36,384 nt of DNA from Deltaproteobacteria bacterium (GCA_003135855.1 PNBD01000085.1:1-36384), one strand, 5' to 3'. Counted from the stretch's first letter, positions 16,442 to 24,960 are shown. Program-made: numbers and translations. The notes: generated by a model from the letters alone, not told the origin.

Positions 16442-16527
16442 AGCAGCGTCGCTCGTCGGTACAATGGTCCGCTAATTTGACCGCTTGCAAAATCGTCTGA
16501 TAGCATCCGCCCCGTTGGAGACTTCAG

Positions 16528-17007
16528 ATGCCTATCGAGAAAAATGAACTGCGTCGCATCATGGGCCATTTCGCCACCGGCGTCACGATTATCACGTCGG
16601 TCCGCAGTTCCGGCGAGTTGCACGGTCTGACCGCCAACGCGTTCACTTCGGTCTCTCTTGTGCCCCCGCTCCTGCTGATCTGCGTGGACAAAAAGGCCGA
16701 GAGCTACCCATGCTTCAGTGAGACCAAGGTCTTCACGGTCAATGTTCTCTCGTCCGACCAGGAAGCGTTGTCGCGCAGGTTCGCCGTGAGCGGCGGCGCC
16801 AAGTTTGAAGGCGTGAGCTATCGGATCGGGGCCAACGGCGCGCCAATCCTCGAGGGCGGTCTCGCGTATATCGAGTGCAACGTGACGCAGGAGATCGACG
16901 CGGGCGATCACACGGTGTACCTGGCCGAGATTCAACAAGCCGAGACCCCGCACGAAGGGAAGCCTCTGCTGTTTTTTCGTGGCGGCTATCGCGAGATGGG
17001 CGATTAG
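16528..17007 (+). CDS. Flavin reductase family protein (HpaC-like)
   Basis: This 159-residue protein is a clear member of the flavin reductase family: RRIMGHFATGVTIITS, GLTANAFTSVSLVPPLLLICVD and FTVNVLSSDQEALSRRFA, then GDHTVYLAEI. It is closer to the consensus than its upstream neighbour and of typical length. It would supply reduced FMN/FAD to a two-component monooxygenase, or act as a stand-alone FMN reductase. GGAGAC seven bases ahead of the ATG supports the start. Confidence 0.9.
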   Translation: MPIEKNELRRIMGHFATGVTIITSVRSSGELHGLTANAFTSVSLVPPLLLICVDKKAESYPCFSETKVFTVNVLSSDQEALSRRFAVSGGAKFEGVSYRIGANGAPILEGGLAYIECNVTQEIDAGDHTVYLAEIQQAETPHEGKPLLFFRGGYREMGD

Positions 17008-17085
17008 CCGGTCGTCTCGCGCTTCGCGAGTTGAATCGTAGTTCGGAAGCATCGCACCGCTCTGACCCGCTGATCGGCGAACGAG

Positions 17086-17826
17086 TTGAATCAACAACCA
17101 GGGAACACTCCCGCGCGCCTGCCCGGGCTCAGCGTTTTCCTGCCCTCACACAACGAGGAAGGGAACGTCGAGCGCGTGGTCGCCGAATTTCTTGCCGAGC
17201 TGCCGCGAGTTACCGACAATTACGAAGTTATCGTGGTCGATGACGGCAGCCGCGATCGGACCGGCGAGATCGCCGACCGGCTGGCTGCCCACGATACTCA
17301 CGTCAAGGCGGTCCATCATCCGGTCAATCGTGGATATGGGGGCGCGGTGACATCGGGAATTCGCGCGAGCACCCAGCCGTACGTGCTGCTCTGCGACGGT
17401 GACGGGCAGTTTGACCCGGCGGACATCGAGCGGATGATTCCGTTCGTGCCGGAATACGACGTCGTCGCCGGCCGGCGTACCCGGCGCGCGGACCACCTGA
17501 TGCGCCGAATCAACGGCAAGGCATGGACGATACTAGTGCGCGCGCTGCTCGGCATAACGATCAACGACATCGATTGCGGCTTCAAACTGTTCAAGCGCGA
17601 AAAGCTGGACGGTTTGGAATTGCGTGCGCACGGCGCGATGATCTCGACGGAATTGATGGCGCGACTGGCCGGTCGCGGCGCCAAGGTCAAGGAAGTGGAC
17701 GTGCAGCACTTGCCGAGATTGAGCGGCGAGCAATCGGGGGCAAATCTCAAGGTGGTTACGCTCGCCTTCAAGGAATTATTTGCACTTTATCGTGATCTGA
17801 AGGATGAGCGTCGGGCGGCGCGATAG
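17086..17826 (+). CDS. Family 2 glycosyltransferase, soluble polyprenyl-phosphate-sugar synthase type
   Basis: This 246-residue GT-A glycosyltransferase has SVFLPSHNEEGNVERVV, the nucleotide-sugar site VVDDGSRDRT, and the metal-binding DGDGQFDPADI near residue 104. DIDCGFKLFKRE and QHLPRLSGEQSGANLKVV follow. This resembles dolichol/undecaprenyl-phosphate mannose or glucose synthases (DPM1-like) but without C-terminal membrane helices, so it probably works at the membrane surface. Acceptor and donor are unknown. The start is uncertain: TTG 17086 is used, since the conserved strand begins about 15 residues later and no ATG lies between. Confidence 0.85.
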   Translation: MNQQPGNTPARLPGLSVFLPSHNEEGNVERVVAEFLAELPRVTDNYEVIVVDDGSRDRTGEIADRLAAHDTHVKAVHHPVNRGYGGAVTSGIRASTQPYVLLCDGDGQFDPADIERMIPFVPEYDVVAGRRTRRADHLMRRINGKAWTILVRALLGITINDIDCGFKLFKREKLDGLELRAHGAMISTELMARLAGRGAKVKEVDVQHLPRLSGEQSGANLKVVTLAFKELFALYRDLKDERRAAR

Positions 17827-17954
17827 CCTCGCATCTTCCTGAACGTCGATCATGCCATACGCAAAGCGGGTACTGAGTCGCACCTTTACGTCATGGTAGA
17901 GCTCGGCCGGCCCAAAAAAAAGGCGTACTTACAGCGGTTTTTGCATTAGCTCCG

Positions 17955-17970
17955 TGGCACGGCTATAGCA
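17955..17970 (+). promoter_or_regulatory. Sigma-54 (-24/-12) promoter
   Basis: TGGCACGGCTATAGCA matches the consensus TGGCACG-N4-TTGCA at all but one position, with GG and GC ten bases apart as required. The expected start is near 17982, giving a ~50-base leader before the His-rich exported protein gene at 18031. Confidence 0.75.
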
Positions 17971-18030
17971 GTAGATGGCATTGACACCGCGGTCGCCTAA
18001 CGACCGCCCAACTCAAGGAGATTCCCGTAT

Positions 18031-18333
18031 ATGAAGCGCACTCTGTCAGTTCTTACCGCCGCCCTGTTCGCGACTGCATTGTCAGCCACGGCTTTTGCCG
18101 CCGACATGCCCCCGGCGGCCGATGCATCGCCTGCAGCGATGGCCAGCCCGGCGACCTCGGAAAGCTCGTCCTCGACCACCACTACCGATTCATCGTCGAC
18201 GACCGCAGCGGCCCCGAAGCATCATCATCGCCATCATCACCGGAAGTCGACGACTACGACCGAGTCCTCGAGTGACAGCAACGCCCCGGCGGCGGCCTCT
18301 TCGCCGGCAAGCACGGAGCCGACGACCAAGTAA
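18031..18333 (+). CDS. Small exported Ser/Thr/Ala-rich protein with a His cluster
   Basis: This 100-residue protein has a textbook signal peptide (MKRTLSVLTAALFATALSAT, cleaved near AFA-AD). The mature part is low complexity: Ala/Pro/Ser, Ser/Thr runs, then KHHHRHHHRK around residues 63-72 and another Ser/Thr and Ala/Ser segment. Six histidines in ten residues suggest metal binding or a polyanion contact in the periplasm; function is otherwise unknown. AAGGAG before the ATG is a strong ribosome site. The sigma-54-like promoter upstream predicts conditional expression through RpoN. A 10-bp hairpin and a strong terminator follow. Confidence 0.8.
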   Translation: MKRTLSVLTAALFATALSATAFAADMPPAADASPAAMASPATSESSSSTTTTDSSSTTAAAPKHHHRHHHRKSTTTTESSSDSNAPAAASSPASTEPTTK

Positions 18334-18353
18334 CTTCAACTCGGTAATTTTCG

Positions 18354-18377
18354 GGAGGCAGAGCAATCTCTGCCTCC
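18354..18377. promoter_or_regulatory. Stable 10-bp hairpin in the 3' untranslated region
   Basis: GGAGGCAGAG pairs perfectly with CTCTGCCTCC around the loop CAAT, 20 bases after the stop of the exported-protein gene. It lacks a following T-run, so it may stabilise the mRNA or form part of a 3' RNA. A second hairpin CCGCGC-TAT-GCGCGG lies at 18400-18414. Confidence 0.65.
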
Positions 18378-18443
18378 AGCGTTCGACGGCTGTCCCTAAC
18401 CGCGCTATGCGCGGCCACGGCTTGTACGACGCCATTTCCTGAG

Positions 18444-18478
18444 GCGCACAGCGTCAAAATACGCTGTGCGCTTTTTAT
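18444..18478 (+). terminator. Rho-independent terminator
   Basis: GCGCACAGCGT and ACGCTGTGCGC form an 11-bp perfect stem with loop CAAAAT, followed by TTTTTATT. It ends the transcript of the His-rich exported protein. Confidence 0.92.
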
Positions 18479-18550
18479 TGATCGAAAATACCTGCTACCA
18501 TCCGGACGCGTCCCCGCGCATTTTTGCGGGCCGCGGGAGCGGTTAATCCC

Positions 18551-19261
18551 TTGAGCTGTCGCAGGTCACGCCTGATTCTTGTGGCTCTGATCAGCCTGGT
18601 ATTCCAGTTGCCGATTAGCGCGTGGGCCCTCGCTACCAGCAACAACAACGTGATTGATGAGCAAGTCTGCAATCCCTTAGCCGATTATTTCCTCGGCATG
18701 GAAGATTACAGCGAAGCGATCCAGCGGCATCGCGTGGTGCTCCATGATGATCCGACCAATGCACTCGCGCACTATCATCTGGGCTTCGCCTATGGCGTGA
18801 CCGGGCAGCATCAGAAGGAACTCGCCGAGTACCAGCGCGCAGTCAATCTCGGCCTGAACGATTGGCAGCTGTTTTTGAATCTGGGGCTTGCATATCTCGA
18901 GAACGGGCACACCGCAGATGCGACCGCAGTGCTGCAGCTCGCGACTCTGCTCGGACCGGCGCGGCCTGAGACGCATTTCAACCTGGCGTTGGCGTACGAG
19001 CGGCGCGGAGCATTGGCGCAGGCAGAGCAAGAGGCGCTGCTATCGCTGCAGATCGATCCCAACCAGCCGGATGCGCGAAACACGCTCGGCGCGATCTACG
19101 CCGAGGAGGGCAAATTTCACCGCGCCGATGAAGAATGGCGCGATCTGATGTCGGCGAACCCCGACTACACGCCGGCCCGTACTAACCTTGCAATTTTGCA
19201 GAACGTCGAGAGTGATCCGCCGAAAGGCGTCGGCGTAAACATCTTCACGCTCTCGCCGTAA
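18551..19261 (+). CDS. Exported tetratricopeptide-repeat protein
   Basis: The N terminus CRRSRLILVALISLVFQLPI followed by SAWALA reads as a signal peptide. About five TPR units follow, for example DYSEAIQRHRVVLHDDPTNA, HLGFAYGVTGQHQKELAEYQ, LGLAYLENGHTADATAVLQL and TLGAIYAEEGKFHRADEEWR. It probably acts as a periplasmic or membrane-attached scaffold. TTG 18551 is proposed as start because GGGAGCGG precedes it at reasonable spacing; the frame extends to another TTG at 18524. The carboxypeptidase gene begins 32 bases downstream, so the pair may be one transcript. Partner unknown. Confidence 0.8.
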   Translation: MSCRRSRLILVALISLVFQLPISAWALATSNNNVIDEQVCNPLADYFLGMEDYSEAIQRHRVVLHDDPTNALAHYHLGFAYGVTGQHQKELAEYQRAVNLGLNDWQLFLNLGLAYLENGHTADATAVLQLATLLGPARPETHFNLALAYERRGALAQAEQEALLSLQIDPNQPDARNTLGAIYAEEGKFHRADEEWRDLMSANPDYTPARTNLAILQNVESDPPKGVGVNIFTLSP

Positions 19262-19293
19262 AACGGAAAAGACCAGATAGAGGGACAATAGAG

Positions 19294-20538
19294 GTGGTGG
19301 AATTGGCAGGGCGGCGGATTATCTCGAAACTGGTGCTGGCGGTATCGATCCTCAGTTTTGCAACTGTGGCAGGCTCGGCGATCGCGAACGCGAGCAAGCA
19401 AGCTCCGCATCGTCATAAGATTTCGCACGCAAAGAAGGGAGCGGCGGTGGCTCACGCGGCGACGGACGGCCGCCTGTACAAAGGCGCGCTGCTCGAAGAT
19501 GCGGATAGCGGGCGCGTGCTGCTCGCCTACAACGCCGATATGGAATGGCCGCCGGCCTCGATGGCCAAGATGATGCTCCTGCTGGTCGCGCAGGAGCAGA
19601 TCGCGCAGAATCGCTTCAATCCCAACGAAATGGTGCGCGTCTCGGAACGCTCGGCGCATACCGGCGGCTCGCGGCTTGGCCTGAAAGAAGGCGACGTATA
19701 TCCGCTGCGTGAGTTGATGAAGGCGGCGCTGGTGAAATCTGCCAACGATGCGGCGGTGGCGGTCGCAGAAAAGATCGGCGGATCGGTCGAAGCGATGGTT
19801 CGAATGATGAATCAGCGCGCGCGCGAACTCGGGATGACCCATACCGAGTATCGGACCGTCGACGGACTCCCGCCGCGCCCGACTCATGACGCCGATCGCA
19901 CGACCGCATACGATCTAGCGACGGTTGGCCGTGCGATCATCCGCGAAACCAATTTCCTCGAATGGTCGGGGCAGGAGAGCGTGGATTTCGATGGCGGCGT
20001 ATGCATGCTGCACAACACGAATCATTTGATCGGGCATTTCGACGGATGCGACGGCCTGAAGACCGGCTTCACCTACCAGGCGGGATTCAACGTCACGACC
20101 ACGGCCAAGCGCGGCAACATGCGGATTATCGCGGTAATTCTCGGCGCGCCGTCGAACGGTCAGCGCTTTGCGCAGGCGGCCAAGCTGATGGAATGGGGCT
20201 TCGACCGCTACACGGCGGTGTCTTTGCTCAAGTCCGGCCAGGCATTGCCGGTGCAGGTGCAGGTACATCGCGGTCCGATCATTCAGCCAGTGGCGGCCAG
20301 CGACCTCAAAGTTGTGCTGCCGAAAACTGATGTCTCGTCATTGAAGCTCGTGTACGATGTACCGCCGACTGTCGACGGTCCGGTGCGGACCGGAGAACAA
20401 CTCGGCCGCGTAATCGTGCACAATCAAGGCGAGGTGCTGACCGAAGTTTCGGCGATCAGCCCGATCGCGTTCACCGCGCCGAGCGATCAGGTGGTGAGCG
20501 ACGGATCCGATGCGGTCGCCACACCAGCGCCCCAGTGA
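19294..20538 (+). CDS. D-alanyl-D-alanine carboxypeptidase (PBP5/DacA type)
   Basis: This 414-residue serine peptidase has all three penicillin-binding motifs: S89-M-A-K92, S149-A-N151 and K256-T-G258. A signal peptide (IISKLVLAVSILSFATVAG) precedes a His/Lys-rich linker, and a C-terminal PBP5-type beta domain (from about 320) ends in a short Ser/Asp/Pro tail. It removes the terminal D-Ala from peptidoglycan pentapeptides in the periplasm. The usual C-terminal amphipathic membrane anchor is not obvious. Start GTG 19294 or the adjacent GTG 19297; AGAGGGA lies upstream. A tiny basic gene follows 23 bases later. Confidence 0.93.
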   Translation: MVELAGRRIISKLVLAVSILSFATVAGSAIANASKQAPHRHKISHAKKGAAVAHAATDGRLYKGALLEDADSGRVLLAYNADMEWPPASMAKMMLLLVAQEQIAQNRFNPNEMVRVSERSAHTGGSRLGLKEGDVYPLRELMKAALVKSANDAAVAVAEKIGGSVEAMVRMMNQRARELGMTHTEYRTVDGLPPRPTHDADRTTAYDLATVGRAIIRETNFLEWSGQESVDFDGGVCMLHNTNHLIGHFDGCDGLKTGFTYQAGFNVTTTAKRGNMRIIAVILGAPSNGQRFAQAAKLMEWGFDRYTAVSLLKSGQALPVQVQVHRGPIIQPVAASDLKVVLPKTDVSSLKLVYDVPPTVDGPVRTGEQLGRVIVHNQGEVLTEVSAISPIAFTAPSDQVVSDGSDAVATPAPQ

Positions 20539-20561
20539 AATTTTGAGACTCCGGAGAACCG

Positions 20562-20687
20562 ATGAAAGTAGAATCCAAACAGAGAAATCGCCGCAATCGC
20601 AAACTCGCGCGCAAGCGGCGGAGAGATCCCGCCCAAGCCAAGTCGAGACTGCGCAAGATGCGCCGCACGCGCGTCCGCGGCAAGTAG
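20562..20687 (+). CDS. Very basic 41-residue protein, unknown
   Basis: ATG with CGGAGAA seven bases ahead opens a 41-codon frame of which about half the residues are Arg or Lys (RNRRNRKLARKRRRDP ... RLRKMRRTRVRGK). There is no signal peptide. Such composition resembles tiny ribosome-associated or nucleic-acid-binding proteins, as in the bTHX or AURKAIP1/COX24-like group, but I cannot match it to a family. It follows the carboxypeptidase gene by 23 bases on the same strand. Too short for default gene finders; support is the ribosome site and composition. Confidence 0.6.
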   Translation: MKVESKQRNRRNRKLARKRRRDPAQAKSRLRKMRRTRVRGK

Positions 20688-20704
20688 CCGCACCAATCAC
20701 AAAC

Positions 20705-20755
20705 GCGCCGTCGGCGCTGAGGGCTCGAAGTCTCCGCAAAACCCGTTGTGGGTTT
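20705..20755. promoter_or_regulatory. Two hairpins after the basic small gene
   Basis: GCGCC-GTC-GGCGC (20705-20717) and AAACCC-GTTGT-GGGTTT (20739-20755). Neither has a T-run on the plus strand; they may act as weak transcription or mRNA-stability elements. The rest of 20688-20886 shows nothing I can assign. Confidence 0.35.
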
Positions 20756-20886
20756 CGGGCCTCCCATCGCGAACAAAGATGCGCGCTGCTTAAGGACTTT
20801 TGCATTCTCCAGACGGGTATTCGGGGAGTGCCCGAGCTTGAGCAACTCGCAGTGAATCTGAGGTGCCCCCTTCAGTCCAGCTACGT

Positions 20887-21672
20887 TTATTCGGGGACCG
20901 ACGCTTCGAGTCCAAACAACTCAGCAATCGCGATTGCGGCGTAGTAGGCTGCACCCCAGGCGATGAAGCGCCATGGCTGATCGTTGAAAATCTCGCCACT
21001 ATGGCCAGCCGCCGAGGGCCACTGGACCGCCATCACGGTGGCTCCAATCCCGAGTCGCGGTAGTGGCAGAGTCATGGCCAAGCCGAAAAGAACGATGTAG
21101 CTCAAAATCTGGCAGCCGAACATCGGAGCGAGTCTCGCGAACTCGGTGGCAGGATCCTCGGTCGAGAAGATCGAGGCGAACGTGCGATTGAGCAGTAGCA
21201 GGCCGAACCACCACAAGCTCGACGAGTAGATCCCGCTCGGATTTCTGAGTACGAGGATCACCACGATGGCGAGCATGATGGCAAACGCGGAGTAGCCCAC
21301 CGCGAGAATCTGGAGAACGAGCGCGCCGAGGTCGCGGAGAAACCATTTCCTCCAGCGGTCGCGGATGCTTGCTCGGTTCTCCACGTTGGCGCGGGTCTTC
21401 TCTGAGTTGGCGCGGTTCTCCTCGCCGAAAAAATAAACGACCATGCGGATCAGCGGCGAGACAATTATTCCCGCGATCAAGGCGGAGAACTCCAGCAGGA
21501 CTAAGGTGACGAATCGGGAGATGGTGTGCTTGCCAAACGTATAGGGCGCGATCCACGAAATGAGGAAGCCCGCAGAGAGCGCAAAGTCGGGCGCTGCGTT
21601 GACTATCGTCGCCGCCGAGATCGGATGGAATCTGAACAATCGGTCACCAGGGCTGGTCGAAAAGTCGCGCAT
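20887..21672 (-). CDS. Polytopic membrane protein, unknown
   Basis: Starting at ATG 21672 this is a 261-residue protein with about six hydrophobic segments, including DFALSAGFLISWIAPYTF, FVTLVLLEFSALIAGIIVSP, LQILAVGYSAFAIMLAIVVI, SLWWFGLLLLN, LSYIVLFGLAMTLPLP and WGAAYYAAIAIAELFGL. A charged cytoplasmic loop (ENRANSEKTRANVENRASIRD) separates the first two from the rest. The layout is Yip1-like but I do not recognise the family. A GTG at 21714 in the same frame is an alternative start. It is transcribed convergently with the carboxypeptidase group and divergently from the beta-helix gene. Confidence 0.7.
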   Translation of the reverse strand: MRDFSTSPGDRLFRFHPISAATIVNAAPDFALSAGFLISWIAPYTFGKHTISRFVTLVLLEFSALIAGIIVSPLIRMVVYFFGEENRANSEKTRANVENRASIRDRWRKWFLRDLGALVLQILAVGYSAFAIMLAIVVILVLRNPSGIYSSSLWWFGLLLLNRTFASIFSTEDPATEFARLAPMFGCQILSYIVLFGLAMTLPLPRLGIGATVMAVQWPSAAGHSGEIFNDQPWRFIAWGAAYYAAIAIAELFGLEASVPE

Positions 21673-21837
21673 GGCGGCAATATATCGTCGCGCTCCTGAG
21701 TAGGAAAACCGCACGTTGCTCTGGTGGTATGGGCGCTGTAATTGGGTCCTCGACTCCCAGATTGACCGGAGCCGTCCTAGTTGTTAGAGCCCACCTGACC
21801 TAGAGTTGACAAGCAAAAGTGACTGCTTGGGGGGCCA

Positions 21838-24800
21838 TTGGCACTGCGGAGACGATCCCGTCAGATTTCGGCGAACCGTGTGCCGCGGATGCGTGGCGTG
21901 CGGGTGCGTCTAGTTAAGTGCCGGCAGCGATGCGCGGCGCGGCAGACGCTCGCCGGGTTGATCTGTCTTGTCATCGTCGCGCTCCTCGGTGATTGGGCAC
22001 CTGCTCGCGCCGCCACGATCAATGTTCCTGCCGACCAGCCGACGATTCAGGGCGCGATCAATGTAGCGTCCGATGGCGACATCGTGATCGTTGCGCCGGG
22101 CACCTACTCAGAGCTGATCAATTTCCAGGGCAAGGCGATTCGGGTCGCGAGCGCCAACGGACCTGCCGTAACCAAAATCAATGGAAACGGCGTCGGGCCG
22201 GTGGTCACGTTTTCCTCGGGAGAGACAGCCAATTCAGTACTGGCCGGCTTTACGATTACGGGAGGAGTCGCATCGTTATTCGGCGGCGGCATTCTGGTCG
22301 TGAGCTGTGCTCCGACAATTTTCGGCAATATCATCACCGGCAACTCCGCGTGCGCCGGCGGAGGGGGAATTGCGGTTTACATCGCGTCACCGACGATTCA
22401 GTCGAACACCATTACGAACAACGGCCAGGCGAATTGCACCGGCGGCAGCGGCGGCGGCGGAATCCTGCTTATTGGTACGGTAACCCCGATGATCCTTTCC
22501 AACACTATTTCCAACAACTCGTGGCTGAGCGGCGATGGCGGCGGGATCTCACTCAATGGCGCTGGTCATCCGGTGATTCTGAACAATCTAATTTCGGGCA
22601 ATCTCGCGACCGCGACCGGCGGTGGCATCTCGATGTTCAACGACTCGAACCCGTCGATCGAGCAGAACGTGATCGTAAACAACAAAGCCGATATTGGCGG
22701 AGGCGTTGCATTTTTGATCGGCGACGGCTCGAGGGGACCCCTGCTAATCAACAACACGATTTTCGGAAACACCGCCACGCAAGGCGTTGGTTCCGCGATC
22801 TTTGCGAGCGGATTCGACGGGCCCAGCGAACTGTTCAACAATCTGCTGATCGCGCCGGGCACGCAAAACGCGGTGTATTGCGATAATACGTTCAGTCCAT
22901 TTCCTCCGGTTTTCGAGTCCAACGACGCCTTCGGCGGCGGCGGCGCATTTTCATCGTGCGGTGTCAGTGTTGGCGAGTTCGGCAACTTTTCGGCCGATCC
23001 GCTCTTCGTTGATTCTGCCCACGGCGATTTTCACCTGACCGCAGGATCGCCCGCGATTGACGCCGCGCTGAATCTAGCGGCCGGGTTTTCTATGACCGAC
23101 TACTACGGCAATCCGCGGATCGTGGCTGGAAGGGCGGGCGATGGCGCAATTGTCGATGCCGGCGCTGCCGAGTACCAGCCGCCATCGCCGGTCGCAACTC
23201 CTACGCCGAGTGCGACGCCCACGCCGGTACCCAATCAGATCAACGTGCCAGCCGATTATCCAACTATCCAGGGAGCAATCGATGCGGCGTCCAGAGGCAA
23301 CGTAATTCGAGTCGCTCCGGGCACGTACTTTGAAGCGATCAACTTCAAAGGCAAGGCGATTCAGGTGATAAGCACCGCCGGCGCAGCGGCGACGATCATC
23401 GACGGTCACGGACTGGGATCGGTGGTCACATTTTCGTCCGGCGAGACCACCGCCTCGGTGCTTTCGGGCTTCACGATTACCGCGGGACTGGCGAATGCGG
23501 GTCTGTATCCTTACGGCGGCGGCATTTTCATTATGGGAGCATCACCCACGATCAAGTCGAATAACATCGTGAGCAACTTCGCGTGCGCGGGCGGCGGTGG
23601 GATTTATTCCAGAACCGGCTCGCCGATCATCCAGGACAATGTAATCACCAACAATCACCAGTTCGGGAACAGCTTTGGTTCGTGCAGTGGAGGATTTGGT
23701 GGCGGAATCGGAATCGCCCAGGGAGGTTCCCCGCAAATAATCGGCAACACCATCTCCGGGAATTCCTGGACCTCTGGCAACGGCGGTGGCATCGACCTCA
23801 ATTACGCCGGAACCTCGCTGGTGATGAACAACACCGTTTCAAACAATGACGTGACATCTCTACCGGGCGCGAGTCCGGTCGACGCAGGGGGCGGTATCTC
23901 CGTGGAGGGCACCACGGCGCGGCTAATTCAAAATCTCGTAACCAACAATTCCGCTGATTTGGGCGGAGGGGTCTCTTTGGCGCCGGCTTCGGGCTCCAGC
24001 GGCAGCGTACTCGTGAACAACACGATCGCGGGAAATAGCAACACCCAGGATCTTGGCTCGGCGCTATATATCGACAAAGCCAGCAATGCGATTCAGATAT
24101 ACAACAATCTGATGATCGGCAGTGGGCAGCAGCACGCGCTTTACTGCACGACGGGAGCGCCCACGTTGAAGACGAACGACCTTTACAGCGACCGCAAGAA
24201 AGCGATTGCTGGTAGGTGCAGCTCTCTCACGGGAACTTCCGGAAACATTTCCGCTGATCCGAAGTTCAAAAGCGCCAAGTTCAATGACTTTCATCTATCG
24301 AGCGGTTCTCGCGCAATCGACGCCGGCACGAACTCGGCGCCCGATCTTCCTGCCAAAGACTTTTATGGCGATCCGCGGATCGTACCCGGAGATGTCGGCG
24401 ACCGTGCGGTCGTCGATATGGGAATCGCCGAAGCCCCGGCGGGTGGGATCAGGCCTAGTCCCACGCCCACCCGCACACCGACCGTTACTCGCACGCCTAC
24501 GCCGACCTCTGGTCGCACACCCACGCCCACGCCTACGCCGGTCGCATCGAAGCTCGTCGTGACGCCGCGAACTCTCCGCTTTAAGGTCACGAATTTGGGC
24601 CAGAGGAGCGCACCCAAGCGCGTCACGCTTTTCAATCCGCGGAGAGCCCGGCGAAACACTCCGATCGTAATTAATGGCGCGTTGGTGAGCGGTCCTTTTG
24701 AGGAAGACGGATTCCTCAGCAATTGCCGCAATGGTGCAAGCATTCGCCCTGGAGGCAGCTGTCACTACGCCTTGAGGTACATCCCTTCCGCGCCCGGCCC

Positions 24801-24882
24801 ACAAAGTGGAACGTTAACGATCTTAAATAGTTCAGCGGCGCACCAATCGGTTGTGACGCTCGAAGGAAGAAGCGTGCCGTAG
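21838..24882 (+). CDS. Secreted parallel beta-helix protein with duplicated domain and Pro-Thr linkers
   Basis: The protein is 1014 residues. After a signal sequence (TLAGLICLVIVALLGDWAPARA) two homologous right-handed beta-helix domains follow (about 59-445 and 463-870). Each opens with INVPADxPTIQGAI and contains VTFSSGET and GFTIT blocks, then GGGI/N-rich coils of the pectin-lyase/CSLREA type. Each ends with AIDA...DFYGDPRIV-type sequence. Pro-Thr-rich linkers (PTPSATPTPVPN; PTPTRTPTVTRTPTPT) follow each domain. The C-terminal ~110 residues (VTPRTLRFKVTNLGQRSAPK ... FEGRSV-like end) resemble an ASPM-SPD-2-Hydin immunoglobulin-like domain. It is probably a cell-surface or secreted carbohydrate-binding or adhesive protein; no lyase active site is evident. 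Start TTG 21838 has GGGGGG upstream; ATG 21889 would give a shorter, more normal signal peptide. Confidence 0.85.
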   Translation: MALRRRSRQISANRVPRMRGVRVRLVKCRQRCAARQTLAGLICLVIVALLGDWAPARAATINVPADQPTIQGAINVASDGDIVIVAPGTYSELINFQGKAIRVASANGPAVTKINGNGVGPVVTFSSGETANSVLAGFTITGGVASLFGGGILVVSCAPTIFGNIITGNSACAGGGGIAVYIASPTIQSNTITNNGQANCTGGSGGGGILLIGTVTPMILSNTISNNSWLSGDGGGISLNGAGHPVILNNLISGNLATATGGGISMFNDSNPSIEQNVIVNNKADIGGGVAFLIGDGSRGPLLINNTIFGNTATQGVGSAIFASGFDGPSELFNNLLIAPGTQNAVYCDNTFSPFPPVFESNDAFGGGGAFSSCGVSVGEFGNFSADPLFVDSAHGDFHLTAGSPAIDAALNLAAGFSMTDYYGNPRIVAGRAGDGAIVDAGAAEYQPPSPVATPTPSATPTPVPNQINVPADYPTIQGAIDAASRGNVIRVAPGTYFEAINFKGKAIQVISTAGAAATIIDGHGLGSVVTFSSGETTASVLSGFTITAGLANAGLYPYGGGIFIMGASPTIKSNNIVSNFACAGGGGIYSRTGSPIIQDNVITNNHQFGNSFGSCSGGFGGGIGIAQGGSPQIIGNTISGNSWTSGNGGGIDLNYAGTSLVMNNTVSNNDVTSLPGASPVDAGGGISVEGTTARLIQNLVTNNSADLGGGVSLAPASGSSGSVLVNNTIAGNSNTQDLGSALYIDKASNAIQIYNNLMIGSGQQHALYCTTGAPTLKTNDLYSDRKKAIAGRCSSLTGTSGNISADPKFKSAKFNDFHLSSGSRAIDAGTNSAPDLPAKDFYGDPRIVPGDVGDRAVVDMGIAEAPAGGIRPSPTPTRTPTVTRTPTPTSGRTPTPTPTPVASKLVVTPRTLRFKVTNLGQRSAPKRVTLFNPRRARRNTPIVINGALVSGPFEEDGFLSNCRNGASIRPGGSCHYALRYIPSAPGPQSGTLTILNSSAAHQSVVTLEGRSVP

Positions 24883-24931
24883 CGGAGCCTTTGGGAATTC
24901 GGTCAGTTTTTGCGCGGCGCGGGAGAGGAAA

Positions 24932-24960
24932 TTGACAAAGGCTGCGGCGCTCGGATACCT
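24932..24960 (+). promoter_or_regulatory. Candidate sigma-70 promoter of the kdsB-pyrG-kdsA operon
   Basis: A perfect -35 TTGACA at 24932-24937 is followed after 17 bases by the weak -10 ATACCT (24955-24960). A TATACT at 24960-24965 is the alternative but with a 22-base spacer. Confidence 0.45.

Noticed and set aside
22010-24550. CRISPR array or nucleotide satellite suggested by repeated blocks
   Set aside because: The repetition is protein-level (beta-helix and Pro-Thr codons) without constant direct repeats and unique spacers; no CRISPR array was seen anywhere.
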